Source of the DNA: Coptis chinensis
Lineage: Eukaryota; Streptophyta; Magnoliopsida; Ranunculales; Ranunculaceae
Direction: 5' to 3'
Assembly: GCA_015680905.1 (NCBI GenBank)
Contig: JADFTS010000073.1
Span: 26,358 to 90,357 of the forward strand
DNA: 64,000 bases
Part shown: one piece after another, positions 11,398-24,739 of the stretch
Numbering within the stretch: position 1 is the first letter of the stretch
How the letters are laid out: every line of letters starts with the position of its first letter
Notes under the pieces: model-generated
Told to the model about the DNA's origin: nothing
What the model saw: the letters and a program-made list of their open reading frames with translations, nothing else
Databases searched by the model: none
Position numbers and translations under genes: made by a program

Positions 11398-12873
11398 ATG
11401 AAGAGTTTGATAGGAGGGCCAGGGACATTAAGTGGATTGGTTTTGAGAGTTGCGCAAGTTTTATTTGCTTCTACTTCAATTGAAGTTATGGATTCTGCTT
11501 TGAATTCTCATAGCTTCATTACTTTCTGGTAATGTTTTTTTTTTTTTTTCTTTTGTTTTGGATTTTTCAGGACCTGTTTGGTTAATATTGAAAAATGTAT
11601 GTTATCTGCATTTCGTAATTTGTAGAAATGTAGGGGACCCAAACTTTCCCCTTATAAATTATGATGTTTGTGTTGCTCAATTTTTAAGTCATGAAAAATG
11701 TGTGTATGTATAGTTGCACAATAGTTGATTGAAGGCTTCAAGCAAGCCCTTATTTCTCCATGAACTAATTCTTCTTCTTTCTTTTTTGAAGGATGGTGAA
11801 AGATTTGAAGGGTTTAATCTTGCTTGTTTAATTTCAATGCCCATTGCAGTAGTTCACATAGTATTTTGCAGCGATGGACCTGTGATATGTTCATTGCTTG
11901 TTTTGATTCAATGCCCATTGCAGTACTGCACATACACCTGGGCTAGCAGACCTTTTATGTCATCACCCAAGGGACCGAAGATCATTAGTTTTGTTGTCAA
12001 ACTCATGTCTTTTTGTTGTTGCAACTATGTAATGATCATTTCATTAATCCTTTTCTTCAGGTTGTTGATTAATTTAATGGCGCTCCAACGGCTCTGGAAC
12101 TTGGTACTTGCATGTCTTGATGTCTTTGCTTTGAGAATGAAGAGAGAATTTCAGAACCCTTTGCTAGTCTGCTTGTTGGTTGTCGGCAATTGGGTAATGA
12201 TTTATCCCTGTAAAAATCTTCATATAAATCCTGCATAGAGACCTACATCGTTTTGCAGCTACAAATCTGAGACAAATGTGCCTGAACTAAACCTTTATTT
12301 TCTCGAGAAAATTATGAAAATGAATTTTCTCTGAATGTATTACTCTATGGTACATTATAAATAGTTTCCGCGAAGTATGATATGTGTTGTAACTTGTAAA
12401 TCATTCTCTGTGCTAGCTGTAACTCGTCCCACACAACTTCCAGTTTATGTGGAGGTTCCTAAGAAGTGTAAGATGCAAGATCATGGCCTGAAAAGTGATA
12501 TGGTTGTGGACCTCAAACTTTCCTCACCAGAACCTAAAATGTTAGGCTCAAACATTTTGCTGTCTACAGCAAAAAGTTTATAGACCTCCCTAAGAGATTC
12601 ATAGACCTGTTCCCCATTTTCTTCCCATGTTTCATTGAAAACTGATACACTTTATTTTAATGAATACAGGGGATTGCCATTCTATTACTTGCGACCACTT
12701 GCTCATCAGCTGCGGTGATAGTTTTTTGTACTACAGATTTGAACATTTGCAGTCATTGGCCAGTCTCTTCCAGCAGATTCCAAGTCTCTGTAGCTTTTGC
12801 TTTCATCACTTGGTTCCTTTCTGCCATATCTTCTGTTGTTACGTTTTGGATGCTGGCATCCGTTGGAAATTGA
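11398..12873 (+). CDS. CASP-like protein, family 5 (copy 2 of 3)
   Basis: Three exons, 11,398-11,528, 12,061-12,193 and 12,670-12,873, join in phase (131+133+204 nt) to a 155-aa protein. It starts MKSLIGGPGTLSGLVLRV and ends FWMLASVGN. Exon lengths match copy 3 except for a slightly longer last exon. The MARVEL/CASP fold has four membrane spans. The conserved arginine of span 1 is present (LVLRVAQ), followed by LACLDVFALRMKRE after span 2. CASP-like proteins sit in the plasma membrane; Casparian strip members scaffold wall-modifying enzymes, but family 5 roles are poorly known. This copy diverges more than copy 3 (SIEVMDSALNSHSF in place of [14 protein letters not shown]), yet has no stop or frameshift. 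Confidence 0.82.
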
Positions 12874-13809
12874 AGTTAGAAGACGGGCACCTCCTTACTC
12901 ACTTAATCTAACACACTCAATCAGACACACAATATACTGCTTACGACTTTTTGGTGTGATCCAAATATGCAAAAAGAATTTACACGTAGTGTTATTTGTA
13001 GTATAAATTATAGATTCTTGAATCTGTGGATTCAATACCCGGACAACAGTGTAGAGAAACAAGAAACTGATTATTCAAGAACGAAAATACGGATACTGCT
13101 TACATTGGCTTATAAATTTCAAGTTTACATTGCCTCCATATTTTGGCTAGGAGTCCTTTTTTGGTTCATGGTCATTGGCTTATGGTTCATCAATCTAATT
13201 AAGAACATAGTTGCTTTATCATGGTTCATCACCATCATTTCAACCTCAAAATGGGACGTTTCCCTCCCAGGCAACAACACACCCCGTAGTGTAGTAGGTC
13301 TTCTTCTTCACTTGCTTAACCCTCCTTCTCAACCAAACCCAACTCTCTCCCCCCACCCACAAACCCATCTCTCTCTTCTCCACCCTCGGCCTTCACGCCC
13401 CCACCGTTGTGAACTTCTCATCATCAAAGTACAGTAGGCTCAAACCCAATAACAGCCCAATGAGTCTTTTTCAGGCACAAGCCCAAATAGACAAAAAGGC
13501 GCTAAAGAAAAAGTAAAAAAAAAAAAAAAAAAAAAAAAGGTGAATCAAATTAATGAAAGGCAGCAGTTGAGGAAAACTTGAAAACAACTCAACAACTAAA
13601 AACAAAACAAAACAGTCTATTAATTTCTTACGTCTTAAACATCTCGATCACAAATAACCATAACACTTCAATTACAAGAAAGACTCTTAACCATAACTTT
13701 CAGTTGAAAAAAAATATAGTTTCAAGTTAATCCATGAGAGGGTTTTTGAATTCTTGGGGTGTGGGGTGTAAGAGAACCTTTTTGTTGATACTTTGAAAGA
13801 AAGAGAGAA

Positions 13810-15945
13810 ATGAAGAGTTTGATAGGAAGTCCAGGGACAGTGAGTGGGTTGGTTTTGAGAGTTGGGCAATTTTTATTTGCATCTGCTTCAATTGGAGCTA
13901 TGCTTTCTGCTTTGGGTTTTTCTACTTTCACTGCTTTCAGGTATTTTTTTTTTAAACTTTCTTTTAATATTTTAGGAGCTGTATGGTTTATTATGAAAAA
14001 TGGTATTTAATCTGCATTATGAGTCTATGGTGTTTGTTACATTGTGCTGTTCTGCGTGTTTGGATTGGTGTTTTATGTATTGCTCTCTAAATGGTAGTTG
14101 TTAGACTTCTAGAATGTTCAGAACCATTTTGGTTTCAAGTTAGTTTGTGTATAATTGTATCTTACCTATAATGTTTCTGCATGGTTCTGAACCTTGCCTG
14201 CAAATTCGATTAGAACAATTTTCCTGAATAAAATTAGTTACTGCTGAGCCCGTATTCATTGGAAATTGATTAGTTCTTACTTGTTTGTTTGATACGTGTA
14301 GGGTTCATTGCTTCATATCTTTATTTAGAGGTTATGAACCACACCAAATGTCTTGGATCCAAAACTCATGTACTTAGAACTTTCCTTGTGGTTAAAAGTG
14401 ACAGATCCTTATGCATATTCAGTCTTATGATCGTTACTTAGTTAACGCAGCATAACCACGGCCAAAGTGAAAGAAAGAAAGAAAGAATATATGATTTGAT
14501 TGGATGCGTAAAGTAGGATGCCCAAATGATAAGTATTCTTCTATGCTTTAAGGAACTCTACAACGCAGTCTTGTGATCTTGATCAAATAATATATATGCT
14601 ATAGCTAAGAGATATGTTTGATTGGAAATATATATTCATAGTTGTTGACATGAATACCTAACTCAAACATTCGGAATCAGAGCTGGGGCAAGTGAGAATA
14701 CTCCCTGTGCTGCCTTTATTAGTCGGCGCCAGCTCCACTTTCTTAGTGATGGTCATTCCTAGTTTACTGAAAAAGAAAAGGAAATTCACTTCATTTTGTT
14801 CATAAAGGTTTCTGAGGGTGTAATCCTTGACTGTTTTAATTCACTGCCCTTTGCAGTAATTCATATTGTATTTTAAATTGATGGACAATTCATTGACTTC
14901 AGAGATATCAGTAAGCAGCATCTTTATTGGTATCACTTGAAAATTGAGTGTATAAACACTGTCAAAGTAAACACTGATGATTTGTATTAGGCTCAAAGAC
15001 CTTTTATGTCCTCAACTCCTCATGCAAGGGACCGAAGATCACTAGTTTTTCAAACTCAATAAATATCATTCTCGCAAACATCTTAATGATCATTTCGTGC
15101 AATCCTTTTCTCAGCTATTTGATTGCTTCAATGGGGCTCCAATTAGCCTGGAGCTTGGGACTCGCATGTCTTGATGTCTATGCTTTGAGAATAAAGAGAG
15201 ACCTTCAGAACCCTGTGCTAGTCTGCTTGTTCGTTGTCGGCGATTGGGTAATGATTTTTCCCTCTTAAAATCATATATAAATCCTCATAGAGATATAATA
15301 CTGTTTTACTGCTACAGTTCTGAGGCACGCGTGCTTGAACAAACACTTTATTTTATAGACAATTGATGGAAACTGAAGTGTCTGCTCCCCCTTTTTTCTT
15401 GAATGTATCTCCTTATATAGGTTTGGGAAAGTACGATCTCTGTTGTACTGCTGTAAATCATTCCACCTAACTTCCTGTACATGTGGAGGCTCCTAACAAG
15501 TGTGACATCCTAGATCATTGCCTGGAAACTGATGCTTGTGGGTTGTGGGCCTATATGTGTACTCAACCAGAACCTAATTGCTAGGCTTAGACATCCAGCT
15601 GTTTGAAGCTTCTGTGAAACTTCTAAAAAGCTTACAGGAAACTATAGCGACAATTTTTTTTCACTAAAGCTGCTAATAGTTATCTCTTCCTTTTTCTCTT
15701 CATAGTTTTCATTGACAACTGATACTCTTTTAGTTAAACAAATGCAGGTGACTGCCACTTTATCACTTGCAGCAGCTTGCTCATCAGCAGGGGTGACGAT
15801 TTTATATGTGACAGATTTTGGCCTTTGTGGTCAGCTTCCAATCTCTTGCAGCAGATTCCAAATCTCTGAAGCTTTGGCTTTCATCACCTGGTTCCTAGTT
15901 GCCACATCTTCTCTTGTTATGTTTTGGATGCTGGGATCAGTTTGA
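13810..15945 (+). CDS. CASP-like protein, family 5 (copy 3 of 3)
   Basis: Three exons, 13,810-13,940, 15,115-15,247 and 15,748-15,945, join in phase to a 153-aa protein, the usual length for this group. The N terminus [18 protein letters not shown] is the family 5 hallmark. Exon 2 gives [20 protein letters not shown] and then [13 protein letters not shown]. Exon 3 gives [18 protein letters not shown], the SCSRFQ loop and [19 protein letters not shown]. Four hydrophobic spans are evident, with the conserved Arg in span 1. It is expected at the plasma membrane as a scaffold-type protein. It looks the most conserved of the three tandem copies and is probably the functional one. All introns are GT-AG. 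Confidence 0.93.
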
Positions 15946-16596
15946 AGTTACATGTCACGTTCTCATTCACTCCCTTAACGAGACACAGTTGATCAGTCAC
16001 ACATTATACTGGTTCCATGTTAAGGTTAATATTTGTATACCACAGCGACACAGCCCTTGGTTTTTGGGTGACCCTAAAATGCAGACTGATCAACCCTTGG
16101 TATCTGTGTATCACAATATACATTATATATTGTCATTCTGTTTTAATGCATCATTTGTTGTACGTAGTAACATTGGATGCTGAATCTGTGGATGTGATCT
16201 CTGCTCAAGTATACAGATCAACGCATCAATACTGAGAAACAAGATAATACATTAATTGATGAAAAATGAAAATGACTGTCCTGCTGACATCATATATTTT
16301 GGCTAGGGGTGCTGTTCAGCTTCTTGGACAAGATCTTTCTTGAATCTAATTAATTGCAATACAATTTCATGTAAACTACGAAAACCAGACCACCATGGAT
16401 AATTTACAACTATACATTTAATACTACATCTCACTTCATCTCGACTCAAATCTTTACTGAAACTGAAATTTATTTTACAATTCTGGACTGAAAGTAAAAA
16501 AAAGAACCCAATCAACGAAAGATGACAATTTCCACAGATTTGCAAATCTAGACATTTCAACAAACTCAGCTGACATAAATAGGTTTTGGTCCACTC

Positions 16597-18057
<1,461 letters not shown>

Positions 18058-18140
18058 TTACCTATAGAAAACAATCAGTTTATCAAAAACAAACAGACAT
18101 CCAGTCTAAAAAGGAATGTGGATAAGCAAACGCATCCACA

Positions 18141-18546
18141 GGGCCCAAAATATCGCCGAGATATCCGATATCTCGCCGATATATCTCGGCAAATTGGTAC
18201 ACCGATATCGATATTTCCGATATATATCCACCGAATATTGAACCCCTTTTTTTCCGAGATATATCGGAATTTTCGATATGAAAGTTTATATCGCCGATAT
18301 AATTGATATTTCCGAGATAATCGATATATATCGGTTGACTTTTTGACCAATTGTTAATATTGAAATTTCCGAAATATCCGATATATCCGAGATACATCGG
18401 CGAAATATCCGAGATATATCGGTGAGATATCCGATATTTTAGAAACTTTGGACTGGTCACCAAAAAAAACCGAGATATCCGATATATCCAATATATCTCG
18501 GTTTTTGAGTACACCGATATATTAACCGATATCGAAATTTTGGGCC
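18141..18546. mobile_element. GATATATCGG-rich MITE-like element, copy 2
   Basis: A 406-bp near-identical copy of the element at 3,818-4,222, in the same orientation, with the same GGGCCCAAAATATCG and CGAAATTTTGGGCC termini. It sits about 100 bp upstream of the GMPP start codon, either in the promoter or in a 5'-UTR intron. The left half differs from copy 1 by roughly ten substitutions and the right half by about five. Its density of inverted GATATATCGG words makes it a strong hairpin candidate and therefore a possible small-RNA source near a housekeeping gene. Confidence 0.82.
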
Positions 18547-19099
18547 TTGCTTTGAAGCATAATATACTAGTGATTATCAAAGTTGGGAAATAATAGAATT
18601 ACTACACAGGGACAGTATTACTAGTGGTTAAAGGGGAAAAAAAAACCCAAAGCCACAATAGAAGCCTCCACTTCTTCTAAAAAAGATCCTTTTATGGAGA
18701 GGAGCAAGAAAGGAGAATGCTTTAGAAGACTAAAAAGGATTTACTAGAGTCGAGTAGTTTTGATTTAATCCGTTGGTGGACCTTTAATTGAATCAAATGG
18801 CCATGATCTGTTAGATTTATTGGAGACTTCAACTGTGTTTCTATTATAAAGAAGAAAGGAGCAGGCCACCTAACCAACTCACAGTAAAGAATTTCATCAC
18901 AACGCTATGAACGCTACCCTAGTAGAAGTTCAAAATTGTGGGACTTGGGCTGACTTGGTGTAATCAGCACTAACCAGATAGGTGGGGGTAGATTAGCTTC
19001 AAAAATTGACAGAGCATTATCAACATTAGGAACACGAAGAATGGAAATATGGAATATAAAATTTACTAATCGGAAGTAAAAAAATTCCAGCAAGTGCTC
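18547..19099. other. Upstream region of GMPP
   Basis: Noncoding DNA. If GMPP has a 5'-UTR intron, its first exon and promoter should lie here on the minus strand. I could not choose an exon or TATA box with confidence. Confidence 0.35.
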
Positions 19100-19800
19100 C
19101 TTCCAGATTCAACACTTGTTGGGCATCAGATCCAACTTTCTTAGACGTGGTGAAAACAATTGGCAAAAGGAACTTGGAGCTCCTGCATATGTTATGTTAA
19201 TGAAACAGATACAAAGGCTACTAAGGCAAGACCTTAACTTTTGGAGAAGGGATCTATGGCAATATCGAGAAGGCACTCTTGTTGAAGATCTCATTAAAGC
19301 TAAGAATAATGTTGATGAAGATCCGGATAACAATGCACTGGTAACAACTGTTCTTCAGAAAGAACTAGACTTGAATAAGGCTCTAACTACTTCCATGCAA
19401 ACAAATAACTACTGAGGAGAGCTGGGAAGACAGAGGTGAGAGAACCACTAACTACTTCCATGAACAAAATGAAGCAAGGATTATTTCTACTTACAGAAGT
19501 GCACACCAAGGGTGGGAGTGTTCTTAATTATGAAGATGCCATTCAAGACCACATTCTTCAGTTTTATTAGAAGAGAATCCAATTTCAACAGGTCTAAACT
19601 TGTATCCCAAAGCTACTTTTCTACTGATGAAAAAAATTCAAACAACGGTATTTGAATTAAACCATGAAAGCTCACCAGGGCTTGATGGATTTATGCGGGT
19701 ATTCTTTCCGCATTGCTGGAATATTGTAAGTACTGATGTATGTTTTTTCATATCAGTCTTACTTTATCAAATCCTAATGTACCTACTATCTTTAACTCTG
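19100..19800 (+). pseudogene. LINE (non-LTR retrotransposon) fragment
   Basis: Plus-strand pieces resemble plant L1-type LINE ORF2 between the endonuclease and reverse transcriptase. NFWRRDLWQYREGTL and LQKELDLNKAL occur near 19,230-19,390, and FELNHESSPGLDGF followed by FFPHCWNIV near 19,640-19,730. The last corresponds to the conserved SPGPDGF segment of the LINE reverse transcriptase. Frames are interrupted several times and the catalytic domain is missing, so this is a dead, truncated copy. Confidence 0.75.
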
Positions 19801-19860
19801 TAACTTTGAATCACTTTCGCCCAAGAAAAAATATTCTCATAATTCTCGTAATAAAACAAT

Positions 19861-20749
19861 GAGCCCGGCTATCCCTGGGATATCATAGCCGGGATATCCT
19901 CATAGGGATGAGCTACTGATGCCGTTAGATTTACTCGTATCCCGAGACTTCATTAACTGACCAAAACAGATGGCAAAGTGACGAAAATGTACATGCTTGT
20001 GTGCTCGTCTTCTTCCCAAGTTAACCTCTCTCTAATTCTCTTTAACATCAATCAAAATTGCTAGCATAAGATCTAGTCATCCATACCCACATATACTTCG
20101 AATATTACCAAGTTAGACTGTAGAATTGAAATATATGTTTCATTAATTTGAAGAAATTAATCACTGCTAGAGTCCTAGATCCCTGTCAAACAGTCAATAT
20201 GTAATGTCAACTCCAAATCAGCAACCCACCAATCTGCTTTCTCTTCTTCCAAATGAGAGCAAGTGACCAACCACTCAACTAACCAAACCGATCATATGTT
20301 ACCTGTAGCTTCATTGCACTTCCCAATTTTGATTTCTCTCTCTCTAATTTTGATTGATGTTAACATGGTAATTCACGTTGATACTTACTTCTCTAGCCTA
20401 AAGTTCTTGATACTTATAAAAAGCTTCCTTGGGATTCCATAATCTATGTGAATCATAGTTTTGTTTTAATAAGAATTGGAAAAGGAAAAAGAAACAAAAA
20501 AACAAAAAACCAAAACCAAAAGGGATTCCACTAGCGAGGTATGCGAAGAGCAAAAGATGAATTAGAGGACGACCAATTTTTTTTTTTTTTTTTTTTTTGC
20601 TCATCAGTTTTTCTCTATATTTTCTACCTTTTTTTTCCGTCAGTTTTTTTTTTTTACTTTTTTTAGTTGTATGATAAATGTTGAGATTTGTGGATCTACC
20701 AGTCAGAGTAGCTCGTCCCTATGAGGATATCCCTGGGATAGCCGCGCTC
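19861..20749. mobile_element. Mutator-type non-autonomous element with 9-bp TSD
   Basis: An 889-bp element. The left end begins GAGCCCGGCTATCCC and the right end, inverted, begins GAGCGCGGCTATCCC. The inverted similarity continues through GGGATATCCTCATAGGGA and GAGCTACT, about 45-50 bp in all, with a short insertion in the left arm. Perfect 9-bp direct repeats TAAAACAAT flank it (19,852-19,860 and 20,750-20,758), the size made by Mutator-like transposases. No transposase is encoded; inside are poly-T runs and AT-rich filler. It lies between the LINE relic and the unknown minus-strand exon. Confidence 0.88.
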
Positions 20750-20863
20750 TAAAACAATTATTAAAAACCAATCTCATAAGTTATCACACAGATGAAAACA
20801 CACAAAAGAATCAATCAAGCTAAAGATAAAGACTCTAATAATCTTAAGCAGTTCAGAACTTAC

Positions 20864-21316
20864 CTAATCTAGAAGCCTCAGCTACTGCCAAATCAACAAT
20901 TTTTCCTTCTGTTTTCTTCACCCAAGAGTCAACCATATCACGCAAAATGTTAAAATTTTCCTCGGCACTTATCTTCTTGCCTTTCTTTCCTTTTTTTTTG
21001 ATAGATTCTTTCATGCATTTCTCGGCATATGTACAAATAGCGGTAACATCTTCCACCGGGCAAACAAGAATATCAAATGCTTTCTTGACGTTCTTATAAA
21101 CCACTATCCCCTCCTTAAAAGACCAATCTTCACGCTTGAGAATTTTCTTCAAAAACGCATGGAGTGTTGTTAGCAAAGCGAAATTATACTGAGCAACGAT
21201 TAATGTATAACAACTTGGATCTCTTTTACATAATTGTATCAGTATCTCCTTGCGCTTTGTTAACAACTCCTCATCATTAAGCTCAAAATAAGTCAGTCGT
21301 GGGAAATAATCATCAC
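20864..21316 (-). CDS. Internal exon of an unknown gene, paralogue of the gene at 29.4-33.7 kb
   Basis: Minus-strand exon, acceptor ACAG at 21,317 and strong donor TTAG/GTAAGT at 20,863; phase 1 at both ends. It encodes about 150 aa, GDDYFPRLTYFELNDEELL to VAEASRL. I do not know the family. It aligns with exon 4 of the gene at 33,237-33,709: LCKRDPSCYTLI with LCLENPESYSFI, LKKILKREDW with FRRILLVQKW, and DSWVKKTEGKI with DSWLKNSEGEI. The intron phase before it is the same. A lysine-rich run (SIKKKGKKGKK) interrupts the middle. Other exons were not identified; an ATG-opened frame on the same strand near 22,950 is only a weak 5' candidate. Confidence 0.6.
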
Positions 21317-21329
21317 CTGTCATAAAAAA

Positions 21330-23093
21330 AACTCAGAATTATAAAAAAAATTACCACTACTAAATGAAACCAACAGAAGACGATATCACATAAAACTGGA
21401 ACATAGAAAGGTTCAAGTGGAGTGTAGATGTGTCCAACTAGTTATTGCATTAAGTACTAGATTAAGAAGAAAATCCTACTAAGACTGCTAGATCGGAAAG
21501 GACATCCAACAGAAACTTGGTTGATCCAATATTAAGAAAAACCAACAATATCAGTTTAGACTTTAGAGTAATGCTTATATATTATCAACTTGCAAATGGT
21601 TCTTGAAAAGTAATACCCATTAGATATTGGTTGAGTTTCAGATGTTTCTTGAAACCCAAAATGATATATGAGCTATATCGTGGTAACTTGATACTGGTAA
21701 TTAAATTTTATATTACATGATTATATTGTATAATCTCACAACTACATGGCTGACATTTAATCTAGTTCGGTTCGATTACAATTGGCTAGAACACATTTTG
21801 TTTTTTCTTAAAAGGTTTTGAATTAGATTGGATGCAAGTATTCTGGACTGATCCACTGGCAGAGCCCATAACAACAAACTACAGACAGAAGCTCCATTTT
21901 ATTTTCAACATGGAGAATGCAACAAACATATGCTCATGCAGACTCACAAACGCATTACACAGCGCACGTTTTATTACTAAAAAACCTCCATATAATAGGC
22001 CCGGTGTCATAAAGCCATGCGGCACCGTCAATCACCCAGTATATCACTAGGTTAAAAGATCCAGCAATCACCCAGTATATCACTGGCAAGTTCATTATAC
22101 CAGTGAAGTGAAAATTATAACTGCATTAGTCTTTCTTTCTTTTCTTTTGGAAACGTACATGTTGAAAGTAATTTCCGGATTGCGTTATATAGGTGAAGGC
22201 ATGGTCATGCAACATTTCACCTTCGCATTGAAAAACAAGATCCATTTGGCAATGAAAACACAAACTTTAACCCATGCAAGGCACTTTAAGGGGGGGAAAA
22301 AAAGATAAATAAATAAAATTGGTGTCCAACAGACACTACACACATTACACGTTGATGCAGACAAAAATATTTTTCACAAGAAGTATATAAAGTATATTGT
22401 AGTAACAAAGGTAGGTCACAATTCAATATGAATTAATCAACTAGAACGAGAAAGAACACAAGAATAAAGAATTTACTTACCAGGAAAAAAATTCATAAGT
22501 GCAGTAAATAAATTGATAAGAAGAGCTCAGTAAGCTCACACAGGAGAAATTTTAATTTCTACCCAAATAAAATCAGCCACATAAAGAGCTTGCACAGTCG
22601 ACATATGAGCAGCAGTTACTCCTAATATCAACTTAACAAAACAGGGTTGTTTCCTCACTTTCTTGACTCGCGGCTGGGATTCAATCTAAAGGTGGATAAA
22701 TCAACGGTTGGGACGAGTGCCATGATGGCAGTGTAAATTAATTAGGTCATTAATTATGAAATTAAACAAAAAAACCCTTCGTTTCTCCAGACTTAAACCA
22801 CAATTGGAAGACTTGGAGACCGTGTTTTGTGGGATTAGAAAACCTTTTGGTTCTCTTCGTTCTCTCTCCCTCTACAACTTCATCTAACAAAAAAAAACAC
22901 TTTTCTCCTTGTGCGCTCGATACAATCGCAGCTTCAGATTCTACACCATTCATCAAAAAGGTACAATGAATTTATACATCTTTTTTGAAGAAATTAATTA
23001 TATCATTTTCTTAGAATCATTTTTTTTTCTCTTAATGTTGAGAAAGAATTGGGTGGTCTCTTCTTTCTCTTCAACTTCGTTTCACATTCAAAG
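21330..23093. other. Intergenic or intronic DNA
   Basis: No recognised coding sequence. It could be the upstream intron of the minus-strand unknown gene. The minus frame 22,956-22,762 (MMNGVESEAAIVSS...) has no family match and I do not call it. Confidence 0.35.
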
Positions 23094-23188
23094 ATGTTCA
23101 GTTATGGCACCGACCCAATCTCAACGCCCACCTTCAGTTCTCATTTTCATTTCTCACCGTTGAAGAATTCGATTCCAATTTCTTCCAG
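23094..23188 (+). CDS. Possible first exon, MFSYGTDPISTP...
   Basis: An ATG at 23,094 opens a 31-codon Ser/Pro/Phe-rich frame ending at a good donor (TTCCAG/GTATATTG). It follows a pyrimidine-rich CTTCTTTCTCTTC leader. The composition would suit an organelle transit peptide or a disordered N terminus. No later exon was found, so it may be an orphan or promoter-proximal relic. Confidence 0.2.
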
Positions 23189-24078
23189 GTATATTGTTTT
23201 TTTTTTCGATTATTTTAAGTTTTAATCTAATTTCGATTATTTGTTTTTTCTATGTTTTGGTACTAATGCGCTTTTTTTTTGCTCTATGTAACTTTTTTTT
23301 TGGGTATGCGTTGTTTTGTTGTTACTGCCATTTACATTTAGAATGTATTGGAAATTGTTATTGATTTGCGCTAACTCATTAGCACCTTAAATTATGTTGT
23401 TAGGGAAGAGGAGCACATACCCTTCTCTTCTATCGTAGCTTAGTCCGCTAGGTATCATCATTGTGAATATAGGAGTTATGCAATAGTAGAGATTTCAATC
23501 AGTAGCTGTCTTGATGGCTCTTTCACAAATGTTGTCTTGGTAGCTCTTTTACAAACATGATAGATTTCAGCGTGGTGATTGATTGGCTATATATAGTCAT
23601 ACATGTCATTTTTAAGTACTTAATCCAGACTTTTACCCAAAGTTGTATACAATGTAATGGTACCTAATCCAGACTTTTACCCGAAAGCATGAACAACAAC
23701 AAACAAATATCGGAATCAATAATTCAATAATCAATTTATCTGACTCCAAAACATTAATTGCCTGTTTTCAGATGACAACGATAAATTCATGACAGAGAGA
23801 AGAACTTTTAACACTTACAGTCATAAACTAAAACACGATTTCGGATTTGATGATGAAAGACTGCTGGAGAGTTTAAAGAGCATGAGAGATGAGAGGGAGA
23901 TTGCACTTGCACTTGGGTTGAGAGTTGAGACAGCATGAACAGATGGGAAGAGAGTTTAGATCAGTTCAGGAGATGAGGAGCTGCCTGCTGAGCAAGAGAG
24001 ATCTCCACCCTACTACATTTACTACATTCCATACTTCCCCTATAAATATTTAGCCTAGAATGTAACTGTTTTTTATTT
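23189..24078. other. Intergenic DNA
   Basis: No gene or element was recognised. Poly-T runs occur near 23,200-23,300. Confidence 0.4.
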
Positions 24079-24411
24079 ATGAATCAGAAAAATCCGAAAG
24101 CAAAGAAGTTTCGCAATGAAGGTTGTCCTAAGTACGAAAAGTTTGATTTGATATTTGGAGAAACAGTGGTTGTTGATGAACATCTTCAAGGTGTAAGCAA
24201 CCAAGATATGGAGGATATCACTTCTACGGAAAGGGAGGACACTTCTAATAATATTGCATCGTGGCCTTCTCACATTGCGCAAATGAGAAGGATGTCCACT
24301 GATAATGCACCAAGGGTTCATGAGCAAGACCAACAACCAAGTGCGCCATGGAGTCCAATTAATAGTAGAAGTAGAGACACTACTCGATCCGGGATGTCCA
24401 AACACCGTTGA
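24079..24411 (+). pseudogene. Myb/SANT-like domain protein fragment
   Basis: An open frame of 110 codons contains KKFRNEGCPKYEKFDLIFGE, similar in pattern to the end of the Myb/SANT-like domain found in plant L10-interacting-type proteins and in ORF1 of PIF/Harbinger transposons. A polar, Ser/Arg-rich tail follows. The N-terminal Trp helices are missing, so it is a fragment, probably transposon-derived. Confidence 0.5.
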
Positions 24412-24564
24412 GGTTAGTTTGAAGCTTCTCAAGCTAGAGCAGCTTTAACAAATCAATACACGATATCAAAGTGTACACGATATTACCATTTTCTTTATCT
24501 ATTACCATTTTCTTTAATATTACCATTTTCAATTAATCATCCTTTTAAAGTTTAGTGTTTGTTA

Positions 24565-24566
<2 letters not shown>

Positions 24567-24634
<68 letters not shown>
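24567..24634. repeat. (AT)n microsatellite
   Basis: About 34 uninterrupted TA/AT dinucleotides. Such tracts are highly length-variable. Confidence 0.95.
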
Positions 24635-24637
<3 letters not shown>

Positions 24638-24739
24638 CGTAAGGTTGTGCAATGTGGTGCAACATGAACTAGTTCACGCTTATTGTTGACGAAATGAGGA
24701 TGATAGCCATAACTTGATTGACCGAACAAGGTCACCGTT

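Noticed and set aside
20398-20604. Minus-strand frame with a poly-Lys start
   Set aside because: Produced by a poly-T run inside the Mutator-type element.
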